From Rhodospirillaceae bacterium (GTDB lineage: Bacteria; Pseudomonadota; Alphaproteobacteria; Rhodospirillales; Rhodospirillaceae): 64,000 nt of DNA. Below, one piece after another: positions 9,697 to 19,168 of the stretch. The stretch spans positions 1 to 64,000 of the forward strand of contig CANJRD010000015.1 in assembly GCA_947476695.1 (NCBI GenBank), given 5' to 3'. Both the position numbers and the translations under genes were made by a program. Position 1 is the first letter of the stretch, and every line of letters begins with the position of its first letter. A model generated the notes under the pieces. It was not told the DNA's origin, searched no databases, and was given only the letters and a program-made list of their open reading frames with translations.

Positions 9697-11877
9697 TCAC
9701 GCCGGACGACGCAGGATGAACGACCAGAACGCGTCCGCGCCGGTCGACATATTGAAGTTGATGACCCAACCCTTCTCAACCGTGCAGTTGATGCGGGCGA
9801 ACAGGTTCATCCACGCATTCTTCGCCAGCGCGCTGTAGCGGTTGGGATCGTTTTCATGATGCGCGGACGTTTCAGGCGCCGCGACCTCGACATAGATAAT
9901 GCCGCCCGGCTTGGTCACGCGGCGATATTCGCTCAATGTGAACATCGGCACGATGCTGGCGTCGGCGGAGTGCCGGCACCAGAGTACGTCGAAGCTGCTG
10001 TCGGCGAAGTCCATGAAATTCTGGTCCATGTCGACGACATCAAGACCTTTGGCTTTGCAAATCTCAAGATCCGAGCCCCGCGCCAGGCCTTTGCCTTGCA
10101 GTCCCAAACTCTGGAACAGCTCGAGGGCCTGGCCCTGGCTGCTGTTCACATCCAGCACCCGGTCACCGGCTTTCAGGAAGCCGTCCTTGTGCAAGGTTTC
10201 GATGGTCGATTGGGTAATGGAGACGTGCGGTTCGATGGGAAGCTGCGGCGTGTAGGCGTTGTCGACCTCATTGAGGAAGTGGATGAAACGTGTGAAATCG
10301 CCCGCCGGACGCGGGCCGCGTGGTGCTGGCGCGGGCATGACAGAGTCCGCGGCTGCCGCGGCTGCCGCGGTGGCGGCGGGGCGGGCGAGGGTCAGGGGCG
10401 CGCCATTGCGCAAGTGATCCTGCAGCGCGGTCACCATCGCGGCAAAGGCGCCTTGCCAATCGCCGATCGCGGGCTGACGGAACAGGCGGGCGTTCGGATA
10501 CCAAGGATTGGTTTCACCCTTGTCTTCCCAACGCCAGTCGGGCGCGAGCTTGATCGCGATCCAGACCGGGGCGCCGAGCGCGCCGGCCAAATGGGCGACG
10601 GACGTGTCGATGGTTACGACCAGATCGAGGTTCCGAATCACCGCGGCTGTGTCCATGAAGGCGCCCGGGCCGGTGTCGAAGTCCTCGCCCAGGCTTTCGA
10701 CCTTGAACGAAGCTGACGAAATATCGGCGCCCTTCTGCAGGCTGATCAGGCGTACGCCGTCGATGGCCGCGAGGCCGGCAAAGCTCTCCAACGTGGTGGA
10801 GCGGGTGCGTTGCGACGGCGTTTCCGCTTTGCCTTCCCAGACGATGCCGACCTTGAAGCCGTGGCTGCCGAGGCGCGCGCGCCAGGAGGCGACTTTCGTC
10901 GCGTCGGGCTCGATGTAGGGGATCGGCACTGGCACGTTGCTGCCGTTGATGCCCATCACATGCGGCAGGCTCATGATCGCCTGATAGGTATCGCAAGCCG
11001 GTGGCGGCGAACCCAATTCGACGACTTGAGAGACGCCTTTAAGGTTCCGCATCAGCGGCACCAGCGGCTTGTGAACCTCGAGGATGACGCGCGCGCCTTG
11101 TTCCGCCAGAACCGGAACGAAGCGGGCAAACTGAAGCGCATCGCCGAGCCCTTGCTCGGTATAGAGCAGGATGGTCTTGCCGTTCAGCGGCTGGCCCTGC
11201 CACAGCGGCAGCGGATAATCGCGCGGCGGGATGCCGTCGGCACGCCAGCGCCATTCGTATTCCTGCCAGCCACGCCGGAACTCGCCGCTGCGCAACAGTG
11301 CGAGGCCAAGGTTCTTGTGCGGCATGGGCATGGCGGGCGCGATCGCCACAGCGCGTTCGAATGCTTTAACCGCTTCTTGAGTCCGTCCGGCTGCCGAAAG
11401 CACGGCGCCCAAATTGCTTTGCGCTTCGGGATACTCTGACTTCAATTCGATGGCCTTGCGCACGGCGGCCAGCGCTTCGTCGATCTTTCCGGTGTCGAGG
11501 AAGCACGTCGCGAGATTGTTGTAGGCTTCGGGATACTCAGGCTGGATCTTCAGCGCTTTGCCCAAAGCCTCATGCGCCAGGTCGTACTTTCGCATGTCGG
11601 TGTAGACGCTGCCGAGATTGCTGTAGGCCATCGCCATGGTCGGATCGAGGACGATGGCGCGTTTGAACGCTGCGGCGGATTCCTCCAGCTTATGCTGAGC
11701 CTTGAGAACCGAACCCAGATTGTTTTGCGGCAGCGCGTGTTTGGGATTGAGCTTCGCCGCCTTTTGAAAAGCCGCGATGGCGTCGTCCATGCGACCGGCG
11801 CCGTGTGCCGCGATGCCGTCATTGACGGCTGCGACGAACGCAGGGGCGAGCGGGGCTTCTTTGGCGTTCCGGTTCAT
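9697..11877 (-). CDS. TPR - GT9-like - methyltransferase-like fusion protein
   Basis: A 726-residue three-part protein. Residues ~20-220 are about six TPR units (repeats of N-N-L-G/A and A-L/A-x2-P). Residues ~225-500 are GT9/heptosyltransferase-like, with T-E-Q-G-L-G-D-A-L-Q-F and a late D-T-S-V-A-H-L-A-G-A-L-G motif. After an Ala/Pro-rich linker (~505-530), residues ~535-726 match the stand-alone methyltransferase at 1368-2003. In that last domain the SAM motif is degraded (D-V-N-S-S-Q-G instead of D-I-G-C-G-Q-G, and R-H-S-A-D-A-S instead of R-H-V-L-E-H-S), so it may no longer bind SAM. The ATG at 11877 overlaps the galE stop as ATGA, which decides the start. Confidence 0.8.
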   Translation of the reverse strand: MNRNAKEAPLAPAFVAAVNDGIAAHGAGRMDDAIAAFQKAAKLNPKHALPQNNLGSVLKAQHKLEESAAAFKRAIVLDPTMAMAYSNLGSVYTDMRKYDLAHEALGKALKIQPEYPEAYNNLATCFLDTGKIDEALAAVRKAIELKSEYPEAQSNLGAVLSAAGRTQEAVKAFERAVAIAPAMPMPHKNLGLALLRSGEFRRGWQEYEWRWRADGIPPRDYPLPLWQGQPLNGKTILLYTEQGLGDALQFARFVPVLAEQGARVILEVHKPLVPLMRNLKGVSQVVELGSPPPACDTYQAIMSLPHVMGINGSNVPVPIPYIEPDATKVASWRARLGSHGFKVGIVWEGKAETPSQRTRSTTLESFAGLAAIDGVRLISLQKGADISSASFKVESLGEDFDTGPGAFMDTAAVIRNLDLVVTIDTSVAHLAGALGAPVWIAIKLAPDWRWEDKGETNPWYPNARLFRQPAIGDWQGAFAAMVTALQDHLRNGAPLTLARPAATAAAAAAADSVMPAPAPRGPRPAGDFTRFIHFLNEVDNAYTPQLPIEPHVSITQSTIETLHKDGFLKAGDRVLDVNSSQGQALELFQSLGLQGKGLARGSDLEICKAKGLDVVDMDQNFMDFADSSFDVLWCRHSADASIVPMFTLSEYRRVTKPGGIIYVEVAAPETSAHHENDPNRYSALAKNAWMNLFARINCTVEKGWVINFNMSTGADAFWSFILRRPA

Positions 11878-12869
11878 GCGTTGCCGTGTCTCTTGTTGTG
11901 CCACTTCCACGCCGATGTGATGACGTTGTTCAGATCGGAGTGCTGGGGCGTGAAGCCGAGGTGTTGCTTGATCTTCGTTGCGTCGGCGACCAATTCAGGC
12001 GGATCGCCAGCCCGTCGCGGGCCTTTCACGGCTGCGAAGCTGCGTCCCGAGGCCCCTTCGATCGCTTTCAGGACGTCGAGAACGCTGTGGCCTTCGCCGC
12101 TACCGACGTTGAACGCCTCGCTGTTCGCCCCACCCTGAAGCGCCTTGAGGGCGGCGATATGCGCGGTCGCAAGGTCGGTGACGTGGATGTAGTCGCGGAC
12201 GGCCGTGCCGTCGGGCGTGGGATAGTCGTTACCGAAGACCTCAAAATCATCGATGCGCCCGAGTGCACTCAAGATGGCGCGGGGGATCAGATGGGTCTCG
12301 TTCCCATGATCTTCGCCGATCTCGGCATCCGCATCGGCGCCGCTGGCGTTGAAATAGCGCAACAAAGAAACGCTGAGGTCGTGAGTTCGTGCAAAATCGA
12401 ATGCGATCCGCTCGCACATCAGCTTGCTGGAGCCGTAGGGATTGATGGGGCGCTGCAGCGTGTCCTCGGTGATCGGCACCTGATCCGGCGCGCCGTAGGT
12501 CGCGCAGGACGACGAGAAGACCAGGTTCTTGACACCGGCTTGTCGCATGGCTTCGAGCACGTTCAAGGTGCCAGTCACGTTCGTGCGGTAATAATCCTCG
12601 GGCCGCTTCATGCTGTCACCGACCAGCGCAAGCGCCGCAAAGTGAATGACCGCGGATATATTGAACCGGCGGAGAGTGTCGCTCAGCGCCCGGAAGTCGA
12701 CAATGTCGCCCTGCACGGACGGACCCCATTTGAGGAAGTCCGCGTGGCCGGTGCTCAAATTGTCGAAGGCCACGGGCAGATACCCCTGCGCGGCCAGCGC
12801 TTTACAGGTGTGGCTGCCGATGTATCCGGCGCCACCGGTGACAAGGATCGCGTTGGAGGGGGAGGCCAT
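11874..12869 (-). CDS. galE: UDP-glucose 4-epimerase
   Basis: A 331-residue GalE that interconverts UDP-glucose and UDP-galactose using bound NAD. The motif T-G-G-A-G-Y-I-G-S-H lies near residue 11. Next come D-N-L-S-T-G-H, H-F-A-A-L-A-L-V-G-D-S, the serine strand F-S-S-S-C-A-T-Y-G, and the catalytic Y-G-S-S-K. F-N-V-G-S-G-E-G-H-S-V appears late, as usual in GalE. Length fits the family. I chose the ATG at 12869 (GAGG ten bases upstream) over an upstream TTG at 12884 that overlaps the neighbour's stop. It supplies UDP-galactose to the cluster's transferases, and its stop overlaps the next gene's start. Confidence 0.92.
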   Translation of the reverse strand: MASPSNAILVTGGAGYIGSHTCKALAAQGYLPVAFDNLSTGHADFLKWGPSVQGDIVDFRALSDTLRRFNISAVIHFAALALVGDSMKRPEDYYRTNVTGTLNVLEAMRQAGVKNLVFSSSCATYGAPDQVPITEDTLQRPINPYGSSKLMCERIAFDFARTHDLSVSLLRYFNASGADADAEIGEDHGNETHLIPRAILSALGRIDDFEVFGNDYPTPDGTAVRDYIHVTDLATAHIAALKALQGGANSEAFNVGSGEGHSVLDVLKAIEGASGRSFAAVKGPRRAGDPPELVADATKIKQHLGFTPQHSDLNNVITSAWKWHNKRHGNA

Positions 12870-12880
12870 GCCTATGCGCC

Positions 12881-14059
12881 TCAAGCCGAGGTGAGGACGC
12901 GATAGAGCTTGTCGACCTGATTGGCCCAGCTCCAGTCAGCCATCGCCGCGGCGCCGGCGGCGCCCCGGCGACGCGCTTCGTCACGATTGCGATAGACGGT
13001 CTCGAGCGCTTCCACGATCTCTTCCACGTCGCTTTCGCCCCAGCCGTCGGTGCCCAAGTCCGGCACGCTTACGCCGCTTTGACGGCCGAGGGTATAAACC
13101 GCGCCCGTATTGACCAGATCTTTCTGGCCGGTGTTGTTGGCGACGATCGCCGGCACACCGCAGGCCATGCATTCCATCGCAACCAGGTTGGTGCCGCCTT
13201 CGCAGCGGTTGGGGAATACCGCGACATCCATCTCGCGCAGGTTCTGCCCCATGAAGTGGTTCGGCACGCTGCCCAGGTCGATGAACTGTTCCGGGCGAAT
13301 TCCATTCGCCGCGGCCCAGGCGGCTGGCGAAACCGTGTTCTCGGGCGTCAGCGTAATGGGGGCGATCCGTTGATTGCGGTTCAGGCTCAAGGCACCCGCG
13401 TGCCAGGGCGAATTCCAGGCCGTCACCAGCAGGGCGTCGGGGTGACGCTCCGCGAAGGCGCGGAACGCCAGCAGGACGAGGTCTTGGCCTTTGCGGTGCT
13501 CGAGCTTGCCGCCGCTGAAGACCGCGAAGCGATCCTCGTTCGCGCCGAAGGCCGGGCCCGGGTGGAACAGGGACGGGTCGATCCCCTGGATGACGGTCGT
13601 GACGTTGGTCACCCCATTCGCGCGCAGCAGTTCTTCGTTCCAGGTCGATCCGGCGACAACGAGGTTGAATCGATCGGCCAGATCTTTCGCCTGCGGTAGA
13701 AAAGTGTCCTCGATAAAGGTCGCGCCGAAGGTCTTCAGGCCGCGCAGGTGTGTCGAGCCCGGGCCGGCGGAGCCTGAGAACCGGTTGCCGATCGAGTGCA
13801 GCACCAGGCCGTTGAAGGTGTCACCACGGCCGGCCATCTCCATCAGATGGCGCTTCATCTGATCGGCATGTACCAGGATCGGCGCCAGCGTGCGCAGGCG
13901 CATCGCGTCCATGCCGCGGAAGCTGTCGAGCTGGATCTCGGCCGCGCAATAGGCAGGCTTACCGCTGACGCGCGGCCAATGGCGCAGCAGGTTGAGGCCG
14001 TAAACGCCCCAGCCGAAGACGGTTGCGACGCCCCATTGGAAGGCGAGCGGAGAAGTCAT
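12881..14059 (-). CDS. Glycosyltransferase family 4 protein
   Basis: A 392-residue GT-B enzyme. N-terminal domain: Q-W-G-V-A-T-V-F-G-W-G-V-Y-G. Donor-site features in the C-terminal half: F-S-G-G-K-L-E-H-R-K-G-Q-D-L (basic phosphate-binding strand) and [20 protein letters not shown], the E-x7-E signature of retaining GT4 enzymes. It is a close paralogue of the plus-strand gene at 35834-36991 (same G-G-K-L-E-x-R-K-G-Q-D-L and C-E-G-G-T-N-L-V). It is the second gene in the operon, after the DUF6165 gene. The sugar and acceptor are unknown. Confidence 0.85.
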   Translation of the reverse strand: MTSPLAFQWGVATVFGWGVYGLNLLRHWPRVSGKPAYCAAEIQLDSFRGMDAMRLRTLAPILVHADQMKRHLMEMAGRGDTFNGLVLHSIGNRFSGSAGPGSTHLRGLKTFGATFIEDTFLPQAKDLADRFNLVVAGSTWNEELLRANGVTNVTTVIQGIDPSLFHPGPAFGANEDRFAVFSGGKLEHRKGQDLVLLAFRAFAERHPDALLVTAWNSPWHAGALSLNRNQRIAPITLTPENTVSPAAWAAANGIRPEQFIDLGSVPNHFMGQNLREMDVAVFPNRCEGGTNLVAMECMACGVPAIVANNTGQKDLVNTGAVYTLGRQSGVSVPDLGTDGWGESDVEEIVEALETVYRNRDEARRRGAAGAAAMADWSWANQVDKLYRVLTSA

Positions 14060-14102
14060 AGGGACGCAACCTTACGTGACGGTGTGAAGTGTTGGGCTTG
14101 GC

Positions 14103-14489
14103 TCAATACGCCGCGTAGGACTTTTCCTCGACCAGATCGGAATCGAGGAGCGTGTTGATCTCGCGCTTGGCGTTGGCGCGCTGGTCGTTGGTGACATACA
14201 CGGCACGGGCGAGGCGGATGAATTCCGGGCCGAAGTCCTTGGCGCGTTCACAATCGCGAATATCGTCTTCGATCACCCAAAGCGCCGCGTTTATTTCGCG
14301 AAGCTTCGTGGTCAGCGCTTTCAAGCCTGCGTGATCGGCGTGCTCGCGATTGACGATGGCCGTGAGCATATTGAGCTCGCGACGGACGTTCTCAAGCTTG
14401 GCCTGGTCGGTCAGGCGCTCGTTCTTCAGCTCAAGAATCGTAATCTTATCAATAAGTTCCCCCCAGGAAACGGGGACAGTGACCGCCAT
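14103..14489 (-). CDS. DUF6165 family protein
   Basis: A 128-residue mostly helical protein starting M-A-V-T-V-P-V-S-W-G-E-L-I-D-K-I-T-I-L-E-L-K, the hallmark opening of DUF6165 proteins. It is rich in charged residues with no membrane segment or Cys. Its biochemical role is unknown; homologues are commonly found beside glycosyltransferase genes, as here. It is the first gene of the nine-gene minus operon (14489 down to 4004). The operon promoter should lie in the 183 bases between this gene and the divergent GT41 gene at 14673. Confidence 0.75.
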   Translation of the reverse strand: MAVTVPVSWGELIDKITILELKNERLTDQAKLENVRRELNMLTAIVNREHADHAGLKALTTKLREINAALWVIEDDIRDCERAKDFGPEFIRLARAVYVTNDQRANAKREINTLLDSDLVEEKSYAAY

Positions 14490-14672
14490 GGGAGATCTCC
14501 ATTGCTCGATGGCGCTTTGCCCACCTGCCAGCGCCCCGCGGATCGTAGGTGCCGCGATGTTAAGGCGGGGTTAGCACACCGCCCGCGGTTGGTCGCGCAT
14601 GTAACGGCAGCTTAAGGAAATTTAGCTATTCGCAAAGCTCTCCTGCGTCCGATTCCTTCTGGGGCTGTTCCA
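14490..14672. promoter_or_regulatory. Divergent intergenic region expected to carry two promoters
   Basis: This 183-base gap separates the leftward nine-gene operon from the rightward TPR-GT41 gene and must hold promoters for both if the operon structure is right. It is AT-richer near 14600-14640. I see no clear -35/-10 pair or -24/-12 site, so no exact promoter is claimed. Confidence 0.35.
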
Positions 14673-16694
14673 ATGCACGAAGTCTTGTTTGCCAATGCCA
14701 TGAACCGCGCGGTCGAGCGTCAGCTCGGCGGCATGGAATTGCTCACCGTCGTCGGTCAGCTACGGGATGCAGGTCAGCCCAACTTGGTCATATCGCTATA
14801 TCGGACCTGGCTCGATCACAATGCTACCGACCCCTTGGCGCCTGCGGTTCACTTCAATTACGGCGTGTGTCTCGGCGAGATCGGCGATCAGAAGGGCGCG
14901 GAGACGGCGTTCAAGGAAGCGATCCGGATCAACCCGGATTTCTATCCGCCCTACATCAACCTCGGCGGCGTCTACGACCGCCATGGCGCGGGCGGCGAAG
15001 CGGTGCAGCTTTGGTTCCAGATGGTGGCGCGCCTGCCGGCAATCACGGGCGACAACATCAATTATAAAGCGACGGCCTTGAAGCAAATCGGCCGCGTGCT
15101 TGAACGTGGCAATCTCGACGCGCATGCCGAAGATACGTTGCGCCAATGCCTAGAGATAGACAGCCACCAGAACGACGTGATCCAGCACTACGTCAGCCTG
15201 CGTCAACGCCAATGCAAATGGCCGGTCATTGCGCCGTGGGGCAACATCGGGCGGAAGACGCTGCTGGGCGGCATCTCCGCGCTGTCGCTGGGCGCTTACA
15301 CCGACGATCCGCTGCTCCAACTGGGCAATGCATATATGTACAACCGGCATGTCGTCGGCGCGCCGCCCGCCACCCTCGTCGCCGCGCATAGCAAGCTGCG
15401 AACCGAGCCGGCGCCGGCCCGCCGCCGCATCGGTTATCTCTCATCCGACTTGCGCGAACACGCGATCGGTTATCTGACGGCCGAAGTTTACGAGCTGCAC
15501 AACCGCGAGAATGTCGAGGTGTTCGCCTATTATTGCGGCATCAAATCGCCGGACGGCTTGCAGCAACGCATTCGCGTGGCCGTGGAGCACTGGGTCGACA
15601 TCTCGGAGATGAGCGACGAAGCCGCCGCGCAGCGGATGGTGGACGACGGGCTCGAGATCCTGATCGACGTCAACGGCTACACCAATGGCCAGCGGTCCAA
15701 GCTGCTGGCGATGCGGCCGGCGCCGATCATCGTCAATTGGCTTGGGTATCCGGGCACGGTGGGAACGCCGTATCACAACTACATCATCGCCGACGATTTC
15801 ATCATCCCGCCCGCCCATGAGATTTTCTTCTCGGAAAAAGTGATGCGGGTTCCCTGCTATCAGTCGAACGACCGCAAGCGGGTGATTTCGCTGCGGCAGC
15901 CGACGCGGGCCGAAGCCGGCCTGCCGGACGATGCGTTCGTGTTCTGCTGCTTCAATGCACTCCATAAGATTTCCCGGTTCACCTGGAAGCGGTGGATGGA
16001 CATTCTCGCCCGCGTGCCGAACGGCGTGTTGTGGCTGCTGGATGGGCCGCAGACCACGATGGAGCGTCTGCACCAGATGGCGGTGGACGTCGGCATCGCG
16101 AAGGAGCGCGTGATTTTCGCGCCCAAGATGCGCAACGCGGATCACCTGGCGCGCTATCCGCTGGCGGATCTGTTCTTGGACACCTCGCCTTACGGCGCGC
16201 ATACGACGTCTTCGGACGCGCTGTGGACCGGCGTTCCGCTGCTCACGCTGCCGGGACGTTCGTTTGCGTCCCGTGTCTGCGGCAGCCTGGTCAAGGCCGC
16301 CGGGATGGAGGAGCTGATTTGTGCAACGCCGGAAGCTTATGTGAATCTCGCCATCGAACTGGCGAACGATCCGCAGCGCCTCGCGGCCTTGCGTCAGAAG
16401 CTGAAAGCCAACCGCGATACCTGCACGTTGTTCAATACGCCGCTGCTGGTGGAAAAGCTCGAAGGGCTTTACGCGGAGATGTGGGCCGAGTATCGCGCGG
16501 GCAAGCTGCCGATGCCGAACCTCACCAATCTCGATATCTATAACGAGATTGGGATGGAACTCGATCGAGACGATGTCGAGATGCTGGCGCAGGCGGATTA
16601 TCTGGGCATGTATCGGCGCGCCCTGGCGGAAAAGTCGTCATCGATCTTCGTCGGTGCCGATCCGCGCTTGTGGCCGGGGACGCCGTCGCCCTAA
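14673..16694 (+). CDS. TPR-containing GT41 (SPINDLY/OGT-like) glycosyltransferase
   Basis: A 673-residue enzyme. The N-terminal ~200 residues hold a few TPR-like units (F-N-Y-G-V-C-L-G-E-I-G, then Y-I-N-L-G-G-V-Y). The GT41 catalytic half starts near residue 250 with R-R-I-G-Y-L-S-S-D-L-R-E-H, where the His matches the conserved catalytic-region histidine of OGT. Later come I-D-V-N-G-Y-T, L-G-Y-P-G-T-V-G-T, F-N-A-L-H-K-I (lysine of the nucleotide-sugar site) and D-T-S-P-Y-G-A-H-T-T-S-S-D-A-L-W-T-G-V-P. These enzymes O-glycosylate proteins on Ser/Thr. The nearby flagellar genes make flagellin or another flagellar protein a possible substrate. It converges with the next gene, 10 bases apart. 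Confidence 0.85.
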   Translation: MHEVLFANAMNRAVERQLGGMELLTVVGQLRDAGQPNLVISLYRTWLDHNATDPLAPAVHFNYGVCLGEIGDQKGAETAFKEAIRINPDFYPPYINLGGVYDRHGAGGEAVQLWFQMVARLPAITGDNINYKATALKQIGRVLERGNLDAHAEDTLRQCLEIDSHQNDVIQHYVSLRQRQCKWPVIAPWGNIGRKTLLGGISALSLGAYTDDPLLQLGNAYMYNRHVVGAPPATLVAAHSKLRTEPAPARRRIGYLSSDLREHAIGYLTAEVYELHNRENVEVFAYYCGIKSPDGLQQRIRVAVEHWVDISEMSDEAAAQRMVDDGLEILIDVNGYTNGQRSKLLAMRPAPIIVNWLGYPGTVGTPYHNYIIADDFIIPPAHEIFFSEKVMRVPCYQSNDRKRVISLRQPTRAEAGLPDDAFVFCCFNALHKISRFTWKRWMDILARVPNGVLWLLDGPQTTMERLHQMAVDVGIAKERVIFAPKMRNADHLARYPLADLFLDTSPYGAHTTSSDALWTGVPLLTLPGRSFASRVCGSLVKAAGMEELICATPEAYVNLAIELANDPQRLAALRQKLKANRDTCTLFNTPLLVEKLEGLYAEMWAEYRAGKLPMPNLTNLDIYNEIGMELDRDDVEMLAQADYLGMYRRALAEKSSSIFVGADPRLWPGTPSP

Positions 16695-16704
16695 ACGGGG
16701 CGCC

Positions 16705-17907
16705 TCACAGCTTGCCAAGAATGCAGTCCAGCAGCATTGCCTTGCGGTCGTGGAGATTCCACGCTGCCGCAGCATCGAAAGCCGCTTCGGCCAGGGCATC
16801 GAAATTCTGAATGGCGTGCTGTGTCGCTCCGATGATCGCGGCAGCTTCGTAGGGGCCGAATGTCGCCATCGCCCCGCTGTTATCGGCGGCGAAGCGCGAC
16901 AGCGTCGTGTTCGCGGGTCCAACCATGGGGATGCCGTTGGCCAAGGCCTCGACCGCCACGGCGGAATAAGAGGCAACGTATCTGGTTGGATTGTAGGGGC
17001 ACAGCATCAGGTCTGTGTCGGACAGCAGCGACTGCCACAACGCGCCGTCGGCCGGCCGTTCATCAACCGTCACGCGCGCATCGGCCTTCGCGATTTCGCG
17101 CACAAGGTCCTGCGTACCCGGCATGCCGGTCGGTGCGGCGTTGTGGACCAGGAACCGGATGTGCTCATGCCGGGCGAGAAGCGCGGTCATGATGGCCGGG
17201 ACCTTTTTATAGCCCTTGTCGGGGCGCTGATCTCCGAGGATGCCGATGACGATTGGGCGCTTGCCCGCCTTCTTCCGCAGCGGGGCGTGCGCCTGTTGCG
17301 GGAGCGGAAGAACGCCCGTCTCCAAGCCCGTGATGAACGCGTAACCCTGTGAGGCGAAGGGATCGAATGTCTTCAGGAACAGATGCGGTCGTATGCTCGG
17401 CGGTATGCTGAGGCCGACATAGCGATAGAGGATACCGCGCGGGTCATCGCGCGCAGGCTCGAAGGTGAGCATCCCTTCCGTCTGTTTGACTTCGAGCCCC
17501 GCATCCAGCCCGAACTCGATCACCGCGCGCGGTCGTTCCGGGGCCGGCAATCGATTCAGCCAAGTCACGAGCGACATGAACTGGGTCGGCTGCGCCGTGT
17601 TCAGGAAAACGACGTCGTCCGGAGTCATTGCGGGCAAACGCGAAAGATCCTTCACCGTCGCGCCGACGCCGCGCTGGAAGACGCTCAGCCAGTCGGCGAT
17701 CGGATCGCCCGCTGTCACATGATAAGTGTAGAAGTTGAAGAATGGGCGGGCGCCAAGCTCGGATTGAAGTTCGGGCGTGAGAAAAACCGATCCCGCGACG
17801 GTCGTCTCGATTCCGCGCCGGCGCAGCTCGGTCGTGATGACACGGCAGGTATTGGCGTGATGGCCGACGTGGCTGTGCAGGCCCGGATCGAGATAAAAGA
17901 AACGCAT
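16705..17907 (-). CDS. GT-B glycosyltransferase, paralogue family member 2
   Basis: A 400-residue paralogue of the gene at 5444-6646: same opening (M-R-F-F-Y-L-D-P-G-L, G-H-H-A-N-T-C-R), D-K-G-Y-K-K-V-P-A-I, V-H-N-A-A-P-T-G-M-P, L-C-P-Y-N-P-T-R-Y, E-A-L-A-N-G-I-P, and closing W-N-L-H-D-R-K-A-M-L-L-D. A GTG two codons upstream (17913) overlaps the neighbour's TAG, but I prefer the ATG at 17907 because the other family members begin M-R-F. It is the last of three tandem copies on the minus strand. Sequence differences between copies are spread out, suggesting old duplications with possibly different sugar specificities. Confidence 0.75.
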   Translation of the reverse strand: MRFFYLDPGLHSHVGHHANTCRVITTELRRRGIETTVAGSVFLTPELQSELGARPFFNFYTYHVTAGDPIADWLSVFQRGVGATVKDLSRLPAMTPDDVVFLNTAQPTQFMSLVTWLNRLPAPERPRAVIEFGLDAGLEVKQTEGMLTFEPARDDPRGILYRYVGLSIPPSIRPHLFLKTFDPFASQGYAFITGLETGVLPLPQQAHAPLRKKAGKRPIVIGILGDQRPDKGYKKVPAIMTALLARHEHIRFLVHNAAPTGMPGTQDLVREIAKADARVTVDERPADGALWQSLLSDTDLMLCPYNPTRYVASYSAVAVEALANGIPMVGPANTTLSRFAADNSGAMATFGPYEAAAIIGATQHAIQNFDALAEAAFDAAAAWNLHDRKAMLLDCILGKL

Positions 17908-17912
17908 GTCCA

Positions 17913-19142
17913 CTAGCGCGCTGCTGCGACCTGAATCGGTAACGTCCCGAGGATGGAATCGACAAGCTGCGCTTTTCGATCCTGACTATTCCATGCTTCT
18001 GCCGCGGCGCGGGCAGCCACAGCCAGTCGCTCGTACTGCGCGATAGCGCTGCTGGTGGCGTCGACGATTTGCGGCGCGGTGAAAGTGCCGAAGGGCACTA
18101 TCGCGCCTTTATGTCCGGCGACGAACCAGTGCGGAACCGTTCCTTCCGGTGCCACAATGGGAATTCCATTCGCAAGGGCTTCGACAGCGAGCGCCGAATA
18201 GCACGCAAGATATCGCTCGCTCCGATAGGGGCAAAGGATGACATCGCTTTGCGCCAGCAAACCCTGCCAATGAGTGCTGTTTGCCGGGCCTTCGTCCAAT
18301 GTTATGCGCGCGTCGCTTTGCGCAATTTCGCGCAGCTTTTGCTGCACCGGCGGCATGTCGTCGGGATTGGCATTGTGTACCAATATATTTATCTCGGCAT
18401 GCCGCGCCAGCAACGCCGGGAGAATCTCCGGCAAGAGCTGATAGCCCTTATCGAAGTCTTGACGCCCGAGCACGCCGATGGTGATCGACCCTTGTGCCTT
18501 CTTGCGCGCTAACCCGTATGTCTGCTGCGGCAACGGAAGCACGCCGATTTCGTAGTCGAGAAGGAGCTGGTGGATTTTCGAAGCACCGGCGTCGAAGGTT
18601 TTCAGAAACAGGTTGCGCCGAAACTCGGGCGGAATGTTTTGGCCGACGTGGCGCAACAGCACGCTACGGGGGTTCTCGCGCGGATCGACGGCTTCCAGGG
18701 TGTATCCGGCTTCGGTGCGCGTCAGGTTGACGCCGGCATCGGTTCCGAATTCAACGACGACCCTTGGACGACTCTCCGCCGCGATACCGTTCAGCCACGT
18801 CATGACCGCCATCAGCTGGGTGGGCTGCGCGGAATTCACGAATACAACGTCGTCCGCCATTGGTGCGGGCAACCGCGCCAAATCCTGGGTGGTCATCGCC
18901 ACGCCTTCGAGGAATGTCTTGAGCCAGCCCGCGATCGGGTCGGGGTGCTGCGGGGTGTAGGTGTAGACCGCGAAGAAAGGGGACGCGCCCAGCTCGGTCG
19001 CGAGTTCCGGTGTCAGCTGTGTCGACGCCGCGATCAACGTCTCGATTCCGCGGCGACGCAATTCTCCGGTCACGACGCGGCAGGTGCTCGCGTGATGGCC
19101 AGCATTGGATTTGAGGCCGGGATCTAAGTAGTAAAATCGCAT
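17913..19142 (-). CDS. GT-B glycosyltransferase, paralogue family member 3
   Basis: A 409-residue member of the same four-copy family (M-R-F-Y-Y-L-D-P-G-L, H-H-A-S-T-C-R-V-V-T-G-E-L-R-R-R-G). The C-terminal half carries F-D-K-G-Y-Q-L-L-P-E-I, V-H-N-A-N-P-D-D-M-P, L-C-P-Y-R-S-E-R-Y and E-A-L-A-N-G-I-P-I-V-A-P. The ATG at 19142 has GGGAAG upstream and matches the family start. An upstream extension to 19190 would overlap the neighbour and is not shared. It lies in the middle of a three-gene set, and its stop touches the start region of member 2. Confidence 0.75.
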   Translation of the reverse strand: MRFYYLDPGLKSNAGHHASTCRVVTGELRRRGIETLIAASTQLTPELATELGASPFFAVYTYTPQHPDPIAGWLKTFLEGVAMTTQDLARLPAPMADDVVFVNSAQPTQLMAVMTWLNGIAAESRPRVVVEFGTDAGVNLTRTEAGYTLEAVDPRENPRSVLLRHVGQNIPPEFRRNLFLKTFDAGASKIHQLLLDYEIGVLPLPQQTYGLARKKAQGSITIGVLGRQDFDKGYQLLPEILPALLARHAEINILVHNANPDDMPPVQQKLREIAQSDARITLDEGPANSTHWQGLLAQSDVILCPYRSERYLACYSALAVEALANGIPIVAPEGTVPHWFVAGHKGAIVPFGTFTAPQIVDATSSAIAQYERLAVAARAAAEAWNSQDRKAQLVDSILGTLPIQVAAAR

Positions 19143-19168
19143 TCCGTTCTTCCCATCGCCTGGGTGTT

